Origin: Bifidobacterium sp.
GTDB taxonomy: Bacteria > Actinomycetota > Actinomycetes > Actinomycetales > Bifidobacteriaceae
Direction: 5' to 3'
NCBI GenBank assembly: GCA_022640915.1
Contig: JALCCT010000005.1
Coordinates: forward strand, 62,001-126,000
Length of the DNA: 64,000 nucleotides
This document shows positions 34,788 through 44,795 of the stretch, in pieces. Both the position numbers and the translations under genes were made by a program. How positions within the stretch are numbered: the stretch's first letter is position 1; each line of letters starts with the position of its first letter. The notes beneath the pieces are model-generated. The model did not search any database and was not told where the DNA came from. It saw nothing but the letters and a program-made list of their open reading frames with translations.

Positions 34788-35978
34788 TCATCGATATGGA
34801 TGCGCAACCATATGGGTACGCGAAATATCTCCCAACCAGCCCAGTGAAGGCTTGGGCTGACGTTCGAATGTTTTCTTGTCCCAGCCGACCAAGCCGAATG
34901 TGGGTCTGAACGATCCCCACTCGTAGTTGTCGAGCAGAGACCAATGCAAGTAGCCGAGCACGGCGATGCCATCGTCCATAGCTTCGTGCACGTCGGCGAG
35001 CGCATCGAAGGTATAGTCGATGCGGCGTCGATCATCATTCGTGGCGAGACCATTCTCGGTGATGAAGATCGGCGTATGTCCGGCCACCTCCCACGTATGC
35101 CGTATGGCGATGCCAAGCGCAGGCGGGAAATACTCCCAACCGGTCAGTGTACGCTCCGCTGCGTCGGATATCGGCACTGGACCGTTCTTTCCGATAAAAG
35201 TGCGCAGATACGCTTGGACGCCGATGAAATCGTCGCCCGCACCTTCCTTGGTGAAATAGTCCTCGCGCGGATACTGATATTCTTCCATCTCCTTTTCGCA
35301 GCCCGGCACAGCGTGAAAAGCCTGGCAGGCGATGGTCCAGCCGACCTTGGATTCGGGCAGCTGCTCCTTGATAACGCCACGGGCCATGTGATGAGCCGAT
35401 ACCAGTGCCTTGGAGATTACCGGATCAGGTGCCGGCAGAGAAGCCGCAATGAAATCCGTGCCTTGCGTTCCACCTTGTGTGAGTGCGACCATATTAGGCT
35501 CGTTGATAGTGCATATCCATGTCACATCATCCAGAATCTGTAGCACATAACGAACATAGCGTTCGAATTTCTCCAGTGCGTCCGGCCTGCTCCAGCCGCC
35601 TTTTGCAGCGAACCAGAGCGGCATGCTGAAATGGTACAAAGTCACCATGGGCTCGACTCCGCGTTCGCGGCAAGTGTCGATCATCCGTCGGTAATGCAAC
35701 AGCTGCGCCTTGGAGAAACACCCTTCCGCTGGCTCAATACGCGCCCATTCAATGCCGAACCGATACATCGTCAATCCACTTTCGGCAAGCAGTTTGATGT
35801 CTTCACCATACCGGTTGTAACTGTCGCAGGCGTCCCCGGAAGGTTCGCTGACGTCAGTGCGAGGCGAATGCTCGCGCGCCCACCAGTCGCTGGCGATATT
35901 GTTGCCTTCGACCTGATGCGGAGCCGTGGCGGCACCCCAGATGAAGTTCTTAGGAAATCCAAAAGCAGGAGAAGTCAC
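34788..35978 (-). CDS. GH1 family beta-glucosidase
   Basis: A 396-residue glycoside hydrolase of family 1, likely hydrolysing beta-glucosides (or 6-phospho forms, though the ABC context argues for non-phosphorylated oligosaccharides). The N-terminal signature FPKNFIWGAATAPHQVEG is present, the acid/base glutamate is in TINEPN, the nucleophile in ITENG, and LDNYEWGSFRPTFGLV near the end. No signal peptide, so intracellular. GTG 35978 has AAAGGAAG upstream. It is somewhat shorter than typical GH1 (about 440-480). It is the last gene of the SBP-permease-permease-bgl operon. Confidence 0.92.
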   Translation of the reverse strand: MTSPAFGFPKNFIWGAATAPHQVEGNNIASDWWAREHSPRTDVSEPSGDACDSYNRYGEDIKLLAESGLTMYRFGIEWARIEPAEGCFSKAQLLHYRRMIDTCRERGVEPMVTLYHFSMPLWFAAKGGWSRPDALEKFERYVRYVLQILDDVTWICTINEPNMVALTQGGTQGTDFIAASLPAPDPVISKALVSAHHMARGVIKEQLPESKVGWTIACQAFHAVPGCEKEMEEYQYPREDYFTKEGAGDDFIGVQAYLRTFIGKNGPVPISDAAERTLTGWEYFPPALGIAIRHTWEVAGHTPIFITENGLATNDDRRRIDYTFDALADVHEAMDDGIAVLGYLHWSLLDNYEWGSFRPTFGLVGWDKKTFERQPKPSLGWLGDISRTHMVAHPYR

Positions 35979-35993
35979 TATGCTTCCTTTCGT

Positions 35994-36875
35994 TTATTTG
36001 ATGCCCGTCATTGCGACTCCCTGAATGAAGTATCGCTGCAGGAAGATGAATAACAACAAAATAGGCGTGATCACGAGGACGGCTCCGGCAAGCAGCACGC
36101 TGTAGTTCGTCGCATTTTGACCGGTGGAATACAGCGAGAGAGCCACGGGGAGCGTATACATCTCCTCGGTCTGGGCCGAGACCAACGGCCAGAGGAAGTT
36201 GTTCCAGCTGGACAGGAATGTCAGAATCGATAATGTTGCCAAAGGCGGACCACATTGCGGCATCACGATTTGGAAGAAGATGCGCAGCTCTCCTGCTCCA
36301 TCTACTCGTGCCGCCTCCATCAACGCATCAGGAATGCCTGCGATGAACTGCCGCATCAGGAATACGCCTATAGGCTGGCACAGGAACGGCAAGATCAGCG
36401 CCGCATAGGTGTTGGCCAGACGCATATTCGAGATGATGACGAACAGCGGTACAAAGGTGGCGACGCTGGGCACCATCAATGTGACCATGACTGCGCCGAA
36501 CAGGATGTTCTTGCCTGCGAAATTCATTTTGGCCAACGCGTAGCCGACCATCGAGCAGAACACCATATTCCCGAGCACGGTGATCACGGCTACGATCAAG
36601 CTATTGGTGAAATACGATCCGAAATGCAGCTCGCTGAACCATCGCGCAAAATTGACGAGCGTCGCATGCTCAGGCAAAAGTTTCGGCGGCTTTGCGAGAA
36701 TCTCACGTTGTGTTTTCAACGATCCCAAAGCCATCCATAGGAACGGGAATATCCATACGACTGCGATCAGCGTCAATGCACTGTATGACAATCCACGGTT
36801 TTTCATGAACCGGTGCCATAGTGGCAACCTGTTCTCCGGCACCTGGGCAGGAATGGGTTGCATTGTTGCGTTCAT
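35994..36875 (-). CDS. Carbohydrate ABC transporter permease (MalG type)
   Basis: A 293-residue inner-membrane permease with six predicted helices. The binding-protein-dependent transport EAA loop reads EAARVDGAGELRIFFQIVMPQ, the docking site for an MsmK-like ATPase not encoded here. It begins with a cytoplasmic stretch (RLPLWHRFMKNRGL) and a first helix with WIFPFLWMALGSLK, typical of MalG-like proteins. Spaced 15 bp from bgl and 13 bp from the MalF-type gene. With its partner permease it would import the oligosaccharide caught by the 425-residue binding protein. Confidence 0.92.
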   Translation of the reverse strand: MNATMQPIPAQVPENRLPLWHRFMKNRGLSYSALTLIAVVWIFPFLWMALGSLKTQREILAKPPKLLPEHATLVNFARWFSELHFGSYFTNSLIVAVITVLGNMVFCSMVGYALAKMNFAGKNILFGAVMVTLMVPSVATFVPLFVIISNMRLANTYAALILPFLCQPIGVFLMRQFIAGIPDALMEAARVDGAGELRIFFQIVMPQCGPPLATLSILTFLSSWNNFLWPLVSAQTEEMYTLPVALSLYSTGQNATNYSVLLAGAVLVITPILLLFIFLQRYFIQGVAMTGIK

Positions 36876-36888
36876 AGCGTTTCCCCTT

Positions 36889-37812
36889 TCAGCTGTCAGA
36901 CCGAAGGATGCGGAACTGTAGCAAGCTCACCAGCGCGATGATGATGAAGAGCACCCAGCTGGCGGCGGATGCGATGCCGTACTGGCCGAACCCGAATTTC
37001 TGGTACACGTAATATGCAGCAGACAGCGTAGAGTCCAACGGCCCACCTTGGGTCATCACGAAGGATTCCTCGAAGAATTGGAGGTAGGCAACAGACAGCA
37101 GCACCGCTCCCAGCAACAGCGTTGGTTTAAGCAGCGGCAAGGTGATGGACCGGAATATGCGCCACCGGCTTGCACCATCGATTGCAGCAGCTTCCGTAAG
37201 CTCTTCGGGGACAGCCTGCAAGCCTGCAAGGAAAATAATCATCAATGTGCCCATATTGCGCCAGATGGTCATGCCCATCAGCGCTGGCAACGCATACCTT
37301 GTGTCATGCAACCAATCAGGTCCGGTGATGCCCACGAACGCCAGCAACGAATTCAGCAATCCGTCGCTTTGCAAAATGTATCGCCACACCACTGAAACAG
37401 CGACCACGCTAGCAACAACCGGAGCGTAGAACAACGCGCGGAAGAACGCATTGAGATGCTGCGATCCCCTGTTGAGCGCCACTGCGAACGCCAAGGCAAT
37501 CACCATGGTAATCGGCAGGCCGATGAGCACGAAAATGCCTGTGACGCCTAACGAATGCACGAAACGCGGATCGCTGAACAATGCTGCATATTGCTTCAGC
37601 GCGACAAAATTTACATTGAATGGTGTGCGCAGATCACGAGATGTGATATCGGTGAACGACATCGCTGTAGATGAGATGAGAGGAATCAGCATGAACACGC
37701 AGAAGATAATGGCGAAAGGCAGTGCGAATCCCCATGCCAAAAGAGTCTGGCGACGGCGAAGAGCACTGCTGCCTGCGCTCTTCGCCTTGCCTGAAGCACG
37801 TTTGAACGCCAT
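36889..37812 (-). CDS. Carbohydrate ABC transporter permease (MalF type)
   Basis: A 307-residue membrane permease. An N-terminal cytoplasmic basic stretch is followed by LAWGFALPFAIIFCVFMLIPL (first helix), and the EAA loop is EAAAIDGASRWRIFRSITLPLLKP. It pairs with the MalG-type permease downstream (13 bp) and follows the binding-protein gene by 2 bp, so translation is probably coupled. Substrate unknown; beta-glucosidic oligosaccharides are inferred from the adjacent GH1 gene. Confidence 0.92.
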   Translation of the reverse strand: MAFKRASGKAKSAGSSALRRRQTLLAWGFALPFAIIFCVFMLIPLISSTAMSFTDITSRDLRTPFNVNFVALKQYAALFSDPRFVHSLGVTGIFVLIGLPITMVIALAFAVALNRGSQHLNAFFRALFYAPVVASVVAVSVVWRYILQSDGLLNSLLAFVGITGPDWLHDTRYALPALMGMTIWRNMGTLMIIFLAGLQAVPEELTEAAAIDGASRWRIFRSITLPLLKPTLLLGAVLLSVAYLQFFEESFVMTQGGPLDSTLSAAYYVYQKFGFGQYGIASAASWVLFIIIALVSLLQFRILRSDS

Positions 37813-37814
37813 GC

Positions 37815-39092
37815 TTACTTCCCGGTGCCGATCGAATCAGCTTCAGTTTGGAGTTTCTTCAGACCGTCGTTGACACTGAGCTGGCCTTTGTGTATTTGCT
37901 CCATGATCTGGTCTCCGGCTGCAGATACTTGCGCCCAAGTGGAGACCGAGGGCGGAGACATCGTGCTTTTCAACTGCTCGCCATACGCCTTGAGTTTCTC
38001 ATCGCCACTGAGCACCTTCGATGACCATGCTTTCTGGGACGAGGGAAGGACCGATGCCTGCTTAAACCAATTGACCTGCGTATTCGGCTCGATCATCCAG
38101 CGAATAAATTTCCAAGCTGCCTGCTTGTTCTTGGAGTCTTTGAGAACAACGAAGTCAGCGCCGCCCACAAACGATGTCGAACTTGTTCCCTTGGGAATCA
38201 TCGCTGTTGCATAGGGCACATTGGTGCCTTGTTCGGCAATCTGACTGATTGCGGTGGGGCCACCTGTCATGATCGGCGTTTCCCCAGATATGAACTGAGT
38301 AATCGGAAGGCCTGGAGTGGCATCAAGCGTCGTACTGGTAATATCATTCTTGAAGAACGCATCAATGTATGCTGTTGCTTTTTTCATTTCCGGAGTGTCC
38401 AGCGTCCATTTATCGCCCGATGCGTCCATTAATTTGACTCCTTGCGAGTAATACGCCCACAATGTTCCCTGCCATGTATCCGCGCCGGATGAGGCAATGA
38501 ACAATCCGTTTTTGACGCCTTCAACCTTTTTCACATCAGTAGCCATTCGTTTGAGTTCACCCAACGTCTTGGGAGCTGTCTTCCACCCCGCCTTTGCGGC
38601 AATATCTGTCCGGTAATACAGCACATGACTATCCACATACCATGGCACGCCGAGCTGGACACCGCTAACCTTTCCAGCAGCAAGCGGTCCTTGCGAAAAA
38701 TCAGTCAAATCGAAGTTCTCGGGCACTTTCGAAAAAGCATTCGCGAAATCAGCCATCCATGTCGTGCCCATTTGAATGACATCGGGCCCATTACCCGCAG
38801 CAATGGCAGTCTGAATTTTATCGTGCGCGGATGCCCAAGGGATAGCCGTGACTTTAAGTTTGACGTCCGGATTCTCCTGTTCGAATCCTTTGACAAAATC
38901 GCCGAGCTGGTCACCTTCGTTGCCCATCGCCCACACAGTGAGATCCCCGGTCGCCTTACCTGAATTGATAGTCGTCGACCCGTCTGCTCCAGAGCTGGCA
39001 CCGCTATCAGTACGACCACAACCAGCAAATCCAGCAAGCATTGCAGCACTGGCTGCAAAAGCCACCGTCGCCTTCAACATTGAATGCCTCAT
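37815..39092 (-). CDS. Sugar ABC transporter substrate-binding lipoprotein
   Basis: A 425-residue family 1 solute-binding protein. A lipoprotein signal peptide ends at the lipobox FAGC (MLAGFAGCGRTDSG), so the mature protein is diacylglyceryl-anchored outside the membrane. The body shows ITSTTLDATPGLPITQFISGETPIMTGG and DTWQGTLWAYYSQG, typical of oligosaccharide-binding proteins. GAGGAGG precedes ATG 39092. It is the first gene of the operon, under the promoter and operators at 39124-39174. Confidence 0.92.
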   Translation of the reverse strand: MRHSMLKATVAFAASAAMLAGFAGCGRTDSGASSGADGSTTINSGKATGDLTVWAMGNEGDQLGDFVKGFEQENPDVKLKVTAIPWASAHDKIQTAIAAGNGPDVIQMGTTWMADFANAFSKVPENFDLTDFSQGPLAAGKVSGVQLGVPWYVDSHVLYYRTDIAAKAGWKTAPKTLGELKRMATDVKKVEGVKNGLFIASSGADTWQGTLWAYYSQGVKLMDASGDKWTLDTPEMKKATAYIDAFFKNDITSTTLDATPGLPITQFISGETPIMTGGPTAISQIAEQGTNVPYATAMIPKGTSSTSFVGGADFVVLKDSKNKQAAWKFIRWMIEPNTQVNWFKQASVLPSSQKAWSSKVLSGDEKLKAYGEQLKSTMSPPSVSTWAQVSAAGDQIMEQIHKGQLSVNDGLKKLQTEADSIGTGK

Positions 39093-39123
39093 ATGTAGTT
39101 CCTCCTCGAACTTTCATACAACC

Positions 39124-39174
39124 TAACCGCTTAGATTGTGATTTTATTTAAGCGCTTAGATTTCTGATTGTCAA
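39124..39174 (-). promoter_or_regulatory. Promoter with two LacI-type operators
   Basis: On the minus strand TTGACA (39174-39169) is followed after 17-18 bp by TTAAAT/TAAATA. The palindrome TAAGCGCTTA (39149-39158) sits in the spacer next to the -10, and a second copy, TAACCGCTTA (39124-39133), lies 25 bp downstream near the transcription start. Both continue with GATT in the same orientation. This is the classic arrangement for repression by the adjacent LacI protein. Confidence 0.75.
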
Positions 39175-39349
39175 ATCAGACATTCTCGCGACACGCCGAT
39201 GCAATCATTCTTCTGCTTTGCAGAGCAGCTCCTGTGAAAACCTGCTAAAGCAACTATTCTTGCCCAAAAAGCATGTATCTCTTCCCCACGTGGCACCATC
39301 TTGGCCCGCAAAGTACGAACCACAGTTTTTCAGCTCTTGCACAACACTG

Positions 39350-40438
39350 TCAGCATCCGCAACTTCCCCGCACGATCATCCGCACTGGAAACACGAAATC
39401 CACCGGATTCTCCCACGGACGACCGGACCGTTCATCAAGCAGTCGAGCCGCCAGTCGCCCCATAGATTCCATCGGTTGGCGAACCGTCGTCAACCCGGGA
39501 GACAACATGCCTCCGGCAAGAACACCGTCAAATCCTGTCACGACAATGTCTTGCGGTACATTCAGGCCAGCGTCATGAAGCACCTGAATGACATCGAGCG
39601 CCGTCTGATCGTTCGTGCACACCAATGCCTGAGGTAGCTGCTCCTCGTCAATCGCTCTGCATAATGCCACAAAATGCTCTTCTGAGATCGCGTCACTCTC
39701 GTCCAAAGGCCTATCCGGCGCAGGCAGACCTCGGGCCTTCAGCCGATTGCGCATTGCAGCGAACCGGGATCTCATGTCATAATTGTCGTTTTTCCCTATA
39801 AATGCGATGTTCCGCAGCCCATGCACATCAACGAGATGATCGATCAGCTGATTCATGCCAGCGACATTGTCACATGCAACATAGGCCGCTGGGTCGGCAG
39901 ACAGGCCTTCGCTCAGCCGCACAATCGGAATGCTGCGGCATAACGACGACAGTGAAGGATCGTCGGCGAACTGGCCCGGAAACACTGCAAGGCCATCCAC
40001 CCTGCCCGCGATATCCGCGATGCCGACTCCGTCATTTGCGACAGAAGCCGAACCTAGCAGCACATTGCGCCCACGATGCCAGCATTCAAGTTCGAAACCG
40101 CGTTGTACCTCGTCCACATATAACGGATAAGCCAAAATATCCGGCCCCTCAAGATTCTCCTCATCGGCTGGATCCGAGTCCGAAACGACTGTCTCGTCTT
40201 CATCGCCTAGCGGCAGCTCAATAAGCATGTCAAATGAATACAGACCGAAAACGCCAGTACGCCCACGAGCCAAACCACGCGCATTGGCGCTGGGAACATA
40301 ATCGAGTTCCTTTGCCGCCCGTAGCACCTTTTCACGCGTTACCGATTTGACCTTATCGGAATGGTGGAAGGTAAACGAAACCGTGGCAGTGGACACCCCG
40401 GCCCGTTCCGCCACGTCGTAGACCGTCGCTCTTCGCAT
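39350..40438 (-). CDS. LacI-family regulator of the beta-glucosidase operon
   Basis: A 362-residue regulator. The N-terminal helix-turn-helix reads TVYDVAERAGVSTATVSFTFH with hinge helix NARGLARG. The periplasmic-binding-protein-like sensor domain ends TVRQPMESMGRLAARLL. An unusual acidic insert (DEDETVVSDSDPADEENLEG) sits in the sensor domain at about residues 80-98, between the first strands. It stands upstream of and co-oriented with the SBP gene, 257 bp away, and should bind the paired TAA(C/G)CGCTTA operators. ATG 40438 has GGAG close by. Confidence 0.9.
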   Translation of the reverse strand: MRRATVYDVAERAGVSTATVSFTFHHSDKVKSVTREKVLRAAKELDYVPSANARGLARGRTGVFGLYSFDMLIELPLGDEDETVVSDSDPADEENLEGPDILAYPLYVDEVQRGFELECWHRGRNVLLGSASVANDGVGIADIAGRVDGLAVFPGQFADDPSLSSLCRSIPIVRLSEGLSADPAAYVACDNVAGMNQLIDHLVDVHGLRNIAFIGKNDNYDMRSRFAAMRNRLKARGLPAPDRPLDESDAISEEHFVALCRAIDEEQLPQALVCTNDQTALDVIQVLHDAGLNVPQDIVVTGFDGVLAGGMLSPGLTTVRQPMESMGRLAARLLDERSGRPWENPVDFVFPVRMIVRGSCGC

Positions 40439-40597
40439 GGCTCCACCTTAGCGGAGCGCAAGGAACGTCCCGGATCACCATATTGTCAATCGGCGGCACG
40501 CATCTCATCCGCTTACCACCGCAATCACATTTTTGAATATGCCAACAAACGGACGTCGATGAAAATTGCTTCAGTATCAGAACACGCGTTATCAGTA

Positions 40598-40646
40598 AAG
40601 AAAGTCAGCCCTCAGCGTAAACTCTCATACGGTTTCGTTCGCTGCA
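40598..40646. repeat. 49-bp direct repeat, right copy
   Basis: Identical to 34636-34684 and in the same orientation. It is located about 100 bp before the aquaporin start codon. The 310-bp gap from 40439 to 40748 otherwise holds only the lacI and aquaporin upstream regions. Together the two copies bracket the five-gene LacI/ABC/GH1 cluster. Confidence 0.9.
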
Positions 40647-40748
40647 TGGCGACGCATACCACCAACCATTATCGAGCCGGACGGCCCAACCGATTTGCGA
40701 CCGCCGGCCTCGCCATTGCGCATGCGCAGCGAACGAAGAAGGACAAGC

Positions 40749-41480
40749 GTGGAATACGCGCTATCGACCAAACTGGCCGCAGAATTCATCGGGACAATGC
40801 TCCTGATGGTCTTCGGCAACGGCTCTGTCGCCAATGTGGAACTGAGCAAGACCAAGGGCCACCATGCCGGCTGGATCAACATCGCGATGGGCTACGGCTT
40901 CGGCGTCATGTTTCCGGTGCTCATGTTCGGCGGCATCTCTGGAGCACATATCAATCCTGCGATGACGCTTGCACAGGCCGTCAACGGCATGTTCCCTTGG
41001 CACGAAGTGCTCCCTTATCTCGCAGCCCAGCTGCTCGGTGCCTTGGCCGGCCAACTCATCGTCTATGTGACGTACCTGCCACATTACCGATCGACCGTCG
41101 AGCCCGAGGCAATCCTCGCCACCTTCTGCACCACCGATGCAGAAGATAATCGCTTCAACTACTTCATCAACGAGTTCTTCGGCACCCTTATTCTTGTGCT
41201 CGGTGCCCTGTGCGCGCTGTGCAATCCATGGGGTGCAAAGAACCTTGGCGCTGCATCCATTGTCGTCGGCTTTATTGTTTGGGGCTTGGTGACTTCCATG
41301 GGAGGACCGACCGGCCCGGGTCTGAACCCCGCACGTGATCTGATGCCTCGGGTTCTGCATGACCTGCTGCCCATCGAGCACAAAGGGTCCTCGCGCTGGG
41401 GCGAGGCGTGGATCCCAGTCGTGGCCCCCATTGCAGGCGCGATCGTCGGAGCGTGGCTGTTCAAGCTGTTTTTCGCCTGA
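40749..41480 (+). CDS. MIP-family aquaglyceroporin
   Basis: A 243-residue channel protein with six membrane helices. Both NPA boxes are present: HINPAMTLAQ and GLNPARDLMPR. The aspartate after the second NPAR is characteristic of glycerol facilitators (GlpF type) rather than water-only aquaporins. The start is GTG 40749 (VEYALSTKLAAEFIGT), with GAAGGA six bases upstream; the ORF-track start lies in the leader. It probably passes glycerol or other small polyols. Monocistronic, with the leader related to the 49-bp repeat. Confidence 0.92.
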   Translation: MEYALSTKLAAEFIGTMLLMVFGNGSVANVELSKTKGHHAGWINIAMGYGFGVMFPVLMFGGISGAHINPAMTLAQAVNGMFPWHEVLPYLAAQLLGALAGQLIVYVTYLPHYRSTVEPEAILATFCTTDAEDNRFNYFINEFFGTLILVLGALCALCNPWGAKNLGAASIVVGFIVWGLVTSMGGPTGPGLNPARDLMPRVLHDLLPIEHKGSSRWGEAWIPVVAPIAGAIVGAWLFKLFFA

Positions 41481-41519
41481 TTTCCCCAGCCTGCCCCGAC
41501 TGGCGTTACCGCTTCACCC

Positions 41520-41558
41520 GAAGAGCCTGGGTTTCGCCGCAGCGAGCCCAGGCTCTTC
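41520..41558 (+). terminator. Hairpin after aquaglyceroporin
   Basis: GAAGAGCCTGGG (41520-41531) pairs perfectly with CCCAGGCTCTTC (41547-41558). The 12-bp stem is strong, but the following bases (GTTGGTCT) lack a real T-run, so termination efficiency is uncertain. Confidence 0.65.
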
Positions 41559-41675
41559 GTTGGTCTGCTGCCGGCACCACAACCGCCCAAGGATCAAATA
41601 ATCGTATTGTTGTAACGGTCTGCATCACCATTTCTCGCATGTCTGCGAGCTGAACAAACCTTCCCGCTGTACGCC

Positions 41676-42110
41676 TCAGCCCTTGATTGCCTTCTTGCGG
41701 CCGCGCTGCTTCATGGTGCCAGATACGGCATTCGCCGCATTAAAGACGACGACTTTGCCACTCTCATCGAGCTCGCCCGCCGCCGTCTGGTAAAAGACCT
41801 CTCCTTCCGCGGCCTGCTTGAGCGTGAAGAACTTGCCGATTGTGTCGACAAGCGTCTCGTTGTTCACCGTCACCGACGAGGCCTGCTTGCCCTCAGGCTT
41901 GCTGAACTTCACAGCGTTGGCTTCGCGGCCCGTGCACGCCTGGAGTGCGACCTGCTTGTTTTTCTCGTTGATCAGCACTTTGACATACGCTGGGTAGCCG
42001 AGCGCACTCGCAGTCGCCTTGTTGAACCTGATCCTGGAAGCCATCACCGTCATAGTGAGATTGCCTGTAGGCTTCGTAATAGCCACTTCCTCAAATCCTT
42101 GAAGAGTCAT
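41676..42110 (-). CDS. Conserved hypothetical protein
   Basis: A 144-residue soluble protein starting MTLQGFEEVAITKPTG. ATG 42110 is preferred over the TTG of the ORF track, with AAGGA ten bases upstream. It has a beta-rich pattern with LGYPAYVKVLINEKNKQVALQAC and a basic C-terminus (KQRGRKKAIKG). I recall similar LGYPxYV-containing small proteins in other Gram-positives but no function. The upstream 200 bp are clearly AT-richer than the surroundings, which could mean a recent arrival. No signal peptide or membrane helix. It is last before the polysaccharide genes and may be unrelated to them. Confidence 0.7.
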   Translation of the reverse strand: MTLQGFEEVAITKPTGNLTMTVMASRIRFNKATASALGYPAYVKVLINEKNKQVALQACTGREANAVKFSKPEGKQASSVTVNNETLVDTIGKFFTLKQAAEGEVFYQTAAGELDESGKVVVFNAANAVSGTMKQRGRKKAIKG

Positions 42111-42310
42111 GTTCAAATTTTCCTTACTCTTTCTTTGTCGCTATACACATTGAATCATTATGCCGATATTTAGCATACGATTACTCGTGACTGATTTATT
42201 CATTTATATAACATCAATCACTATACTATAGTAATCATTCATTGGCACGCATAAATCCATTTTGATTATTCGTCATTATGCAACTGTTTTAAAAGTTAAT
42301 TGAGAACGGG
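42111..42310. other. AT-rich intergenic segment
   Basis: About 200 bp of strongly AT-rich sequence (for example TTATATAACATCAATCACTA) between the hypothetical gene and rmlB, in an otherwise GC-rich genome. It likely contains the promoter of the hypothetical gene. No repeat or gene seen. Confidence 0.6.
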
Positions 42311-42391
42311 GAGCAGATGCTATTGGTTCATGGCGAGCACACCACCCACGGCCGAGCGCCACAGCCCGCGCGCCCTGAACATCCGGACCCA

Positions 42392-43429
<1,038 letters not shown>

Positions 43430-43670
43430 CTAAATCCCGTAACAACTCTGGACTGCATGCTCACATACACGACAACCGTAGCTTATTTTCGACCAGCAAT
43501 ACGCTCATCCGTCACGTGCGTTCAGCGATCGGCCTTCGACCACGACGGTTAGCGCAGAACCATCCGATACCGCGACCCCGGCACCGAGTCAACTACAGTG
43601 TCGCAATGATTCCTGAACCTGCCCAATCTCGCCGGCCGTATCTTCAAAGCGGAAAAAGTCCCGTGCGAAC

Positions 43671-44795
43671 TCATGCGTTAGCAGCAACTCCGTGGATCAG
43701 ATAATCGCGGCATATCCTGACAATGCGCTCGGCGGCATGACCGTCGCCATAGGGGTTGTTCGCCGTCGCCATAGCACGGTATTTTTGGGGGTCATTCAGC
43801 AGCTCTACCATGGCCGCTTTCACGGCCGAGGTCTTGGTCCCCACCAGTTTCAAGGTACCTGCGGCAACGCCTTCGGGCCGTTCGGTCGAATCACGCAGCA
43901 CCAGCACCGGCTTATTCAGCGAAGGAGCCTCCTCCTGCACGCCGCCGGAATCCGTCATGATGAAGAAGCTACGCGCTGCAAGCCCTTGGAAATCAACGGC
44001 GTCCAGGGGATCAATGAGATGGATGCCCTCGACGCCATCGAAGATCTCATGGGCAATCGCCTGCACGCGCGGGCTGAGATGCACGGGATAGATGACGTCG
44101 AGTCCGGGCGTATTGAGAACGACCTCTTTGATCGCGGCAAATACGTCACGCATCGGCTGTCCCTGGTTCTCCCGGCGATGCATGGTGAGCAGAATGAACC
44201 GGTGGCCCTGCGCAATCGTTGCCAGAACATCATGATGGTAATCGGCTCGAACGGTGGTGCGCAACGCGTCGATCGCCGTGTTCCCCGTGATGAAGACCCG
44301 GGATTCAGGATGATGCTCCTTGAGCAGATTGTTCTTGCTGAGTTGGGTTGGCGCGAAATACAAGTCTGCTATGTCATCCGTCATCATGCGGTTCATTTCC
44401 TCGGGATACGGTGAATGCGTGTCCCAGGTTCGAAGTCCCGCTTCGACGTGGCCCACGGGTATGCGATGGTAGAAGGCGCTGAGAGCCGCCGCCATTGTGG
44501 TGGTGGTATCGCCATGGACCAATACCAGATCGGGGCGTTCCTCAGTCAGAATCTCATCGAGACCGAGGATGACTCTGCTCGTGATTTCGGAAAGAGTCTG
44601 TTGCTTTCCCATGATCTTGAGGTCATAATCAGGATGAATGTCGAAGATATCCAACACCTGCTGCAGCATTGTACGATGTTGCCCGGTCACCACAATAACG
44701 GGAACCATACTTGGATCAGCCGCGATCTGCTTGATGACCGGAGCCATTTTGATTGCTTCTGGTCTGGTGCCAAAGATGGTCATTATTCTCAACAT
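43671..44795 (-). CDS. wecB: UDP-N-acetylglucosamine 2-epimerase (non-hydrolysing)
   Basis: A 374-residue enzyme interconverting UDP-GlcNAc and UDP-ManNAc (WecB/MnaA). Visible are FGTRPEAIKMAPV at the N-terminus, VHGDTTTTMAAALSAF, VGHVEAGLRT, YPEEMNRMMTDDIAD and the UDP-binding SGGVQEEAPSLNKPVLVLRD. GGAGGG precedes ATG 44795, one base before which the GH8 gene stops, so it is part of the same operon. Its presence suggests that the exported polymer, or a linkage unit, contains N-acetylmannosamine. Wall teichoic-acid-type linkage is an alternative use. Confidence 0.95.
   Translation of the reverse strand: MLRIMTIFGTRPEAIKMAPVIKQIAADPSMVPVIVVTGQHRTMLQQVLDIFDIHPDYDLKIMGKQQTLSEITSRVILGLDEILTEERPDLVLVHGDTTTTMAAALSAFYHRIPVGHVEAGLRTWDTHSPYPEEMNRMMTDDIADLYFAPTQLSKNNLLKEHHPESRVFITGNTAIDALRTTVRADYHHDVLATIAQGHRFILLTMHRRENQGQPMRDVFAAIKEVVLNTPGLDVIYPVHLSPRVQAIAHEIFDGVEGIHLIDPLDAVDFQGLAARSFFIMTDSGGVQEEAPSLNKPVLVLRDSTERPEGVAAGTLKLVGTKTSAVKAAMVELLNDPQKYRAMATANNPYGDGHAAERIVRICRDYLIHGVAANA

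Noticed and set aside
40361-41149. 262-codon plus-strand ORF through the aquaporin gene
   Set aside because: It overlaps the aquaporin in another frame; only its short segment across the repeat is mentioned as a finding.
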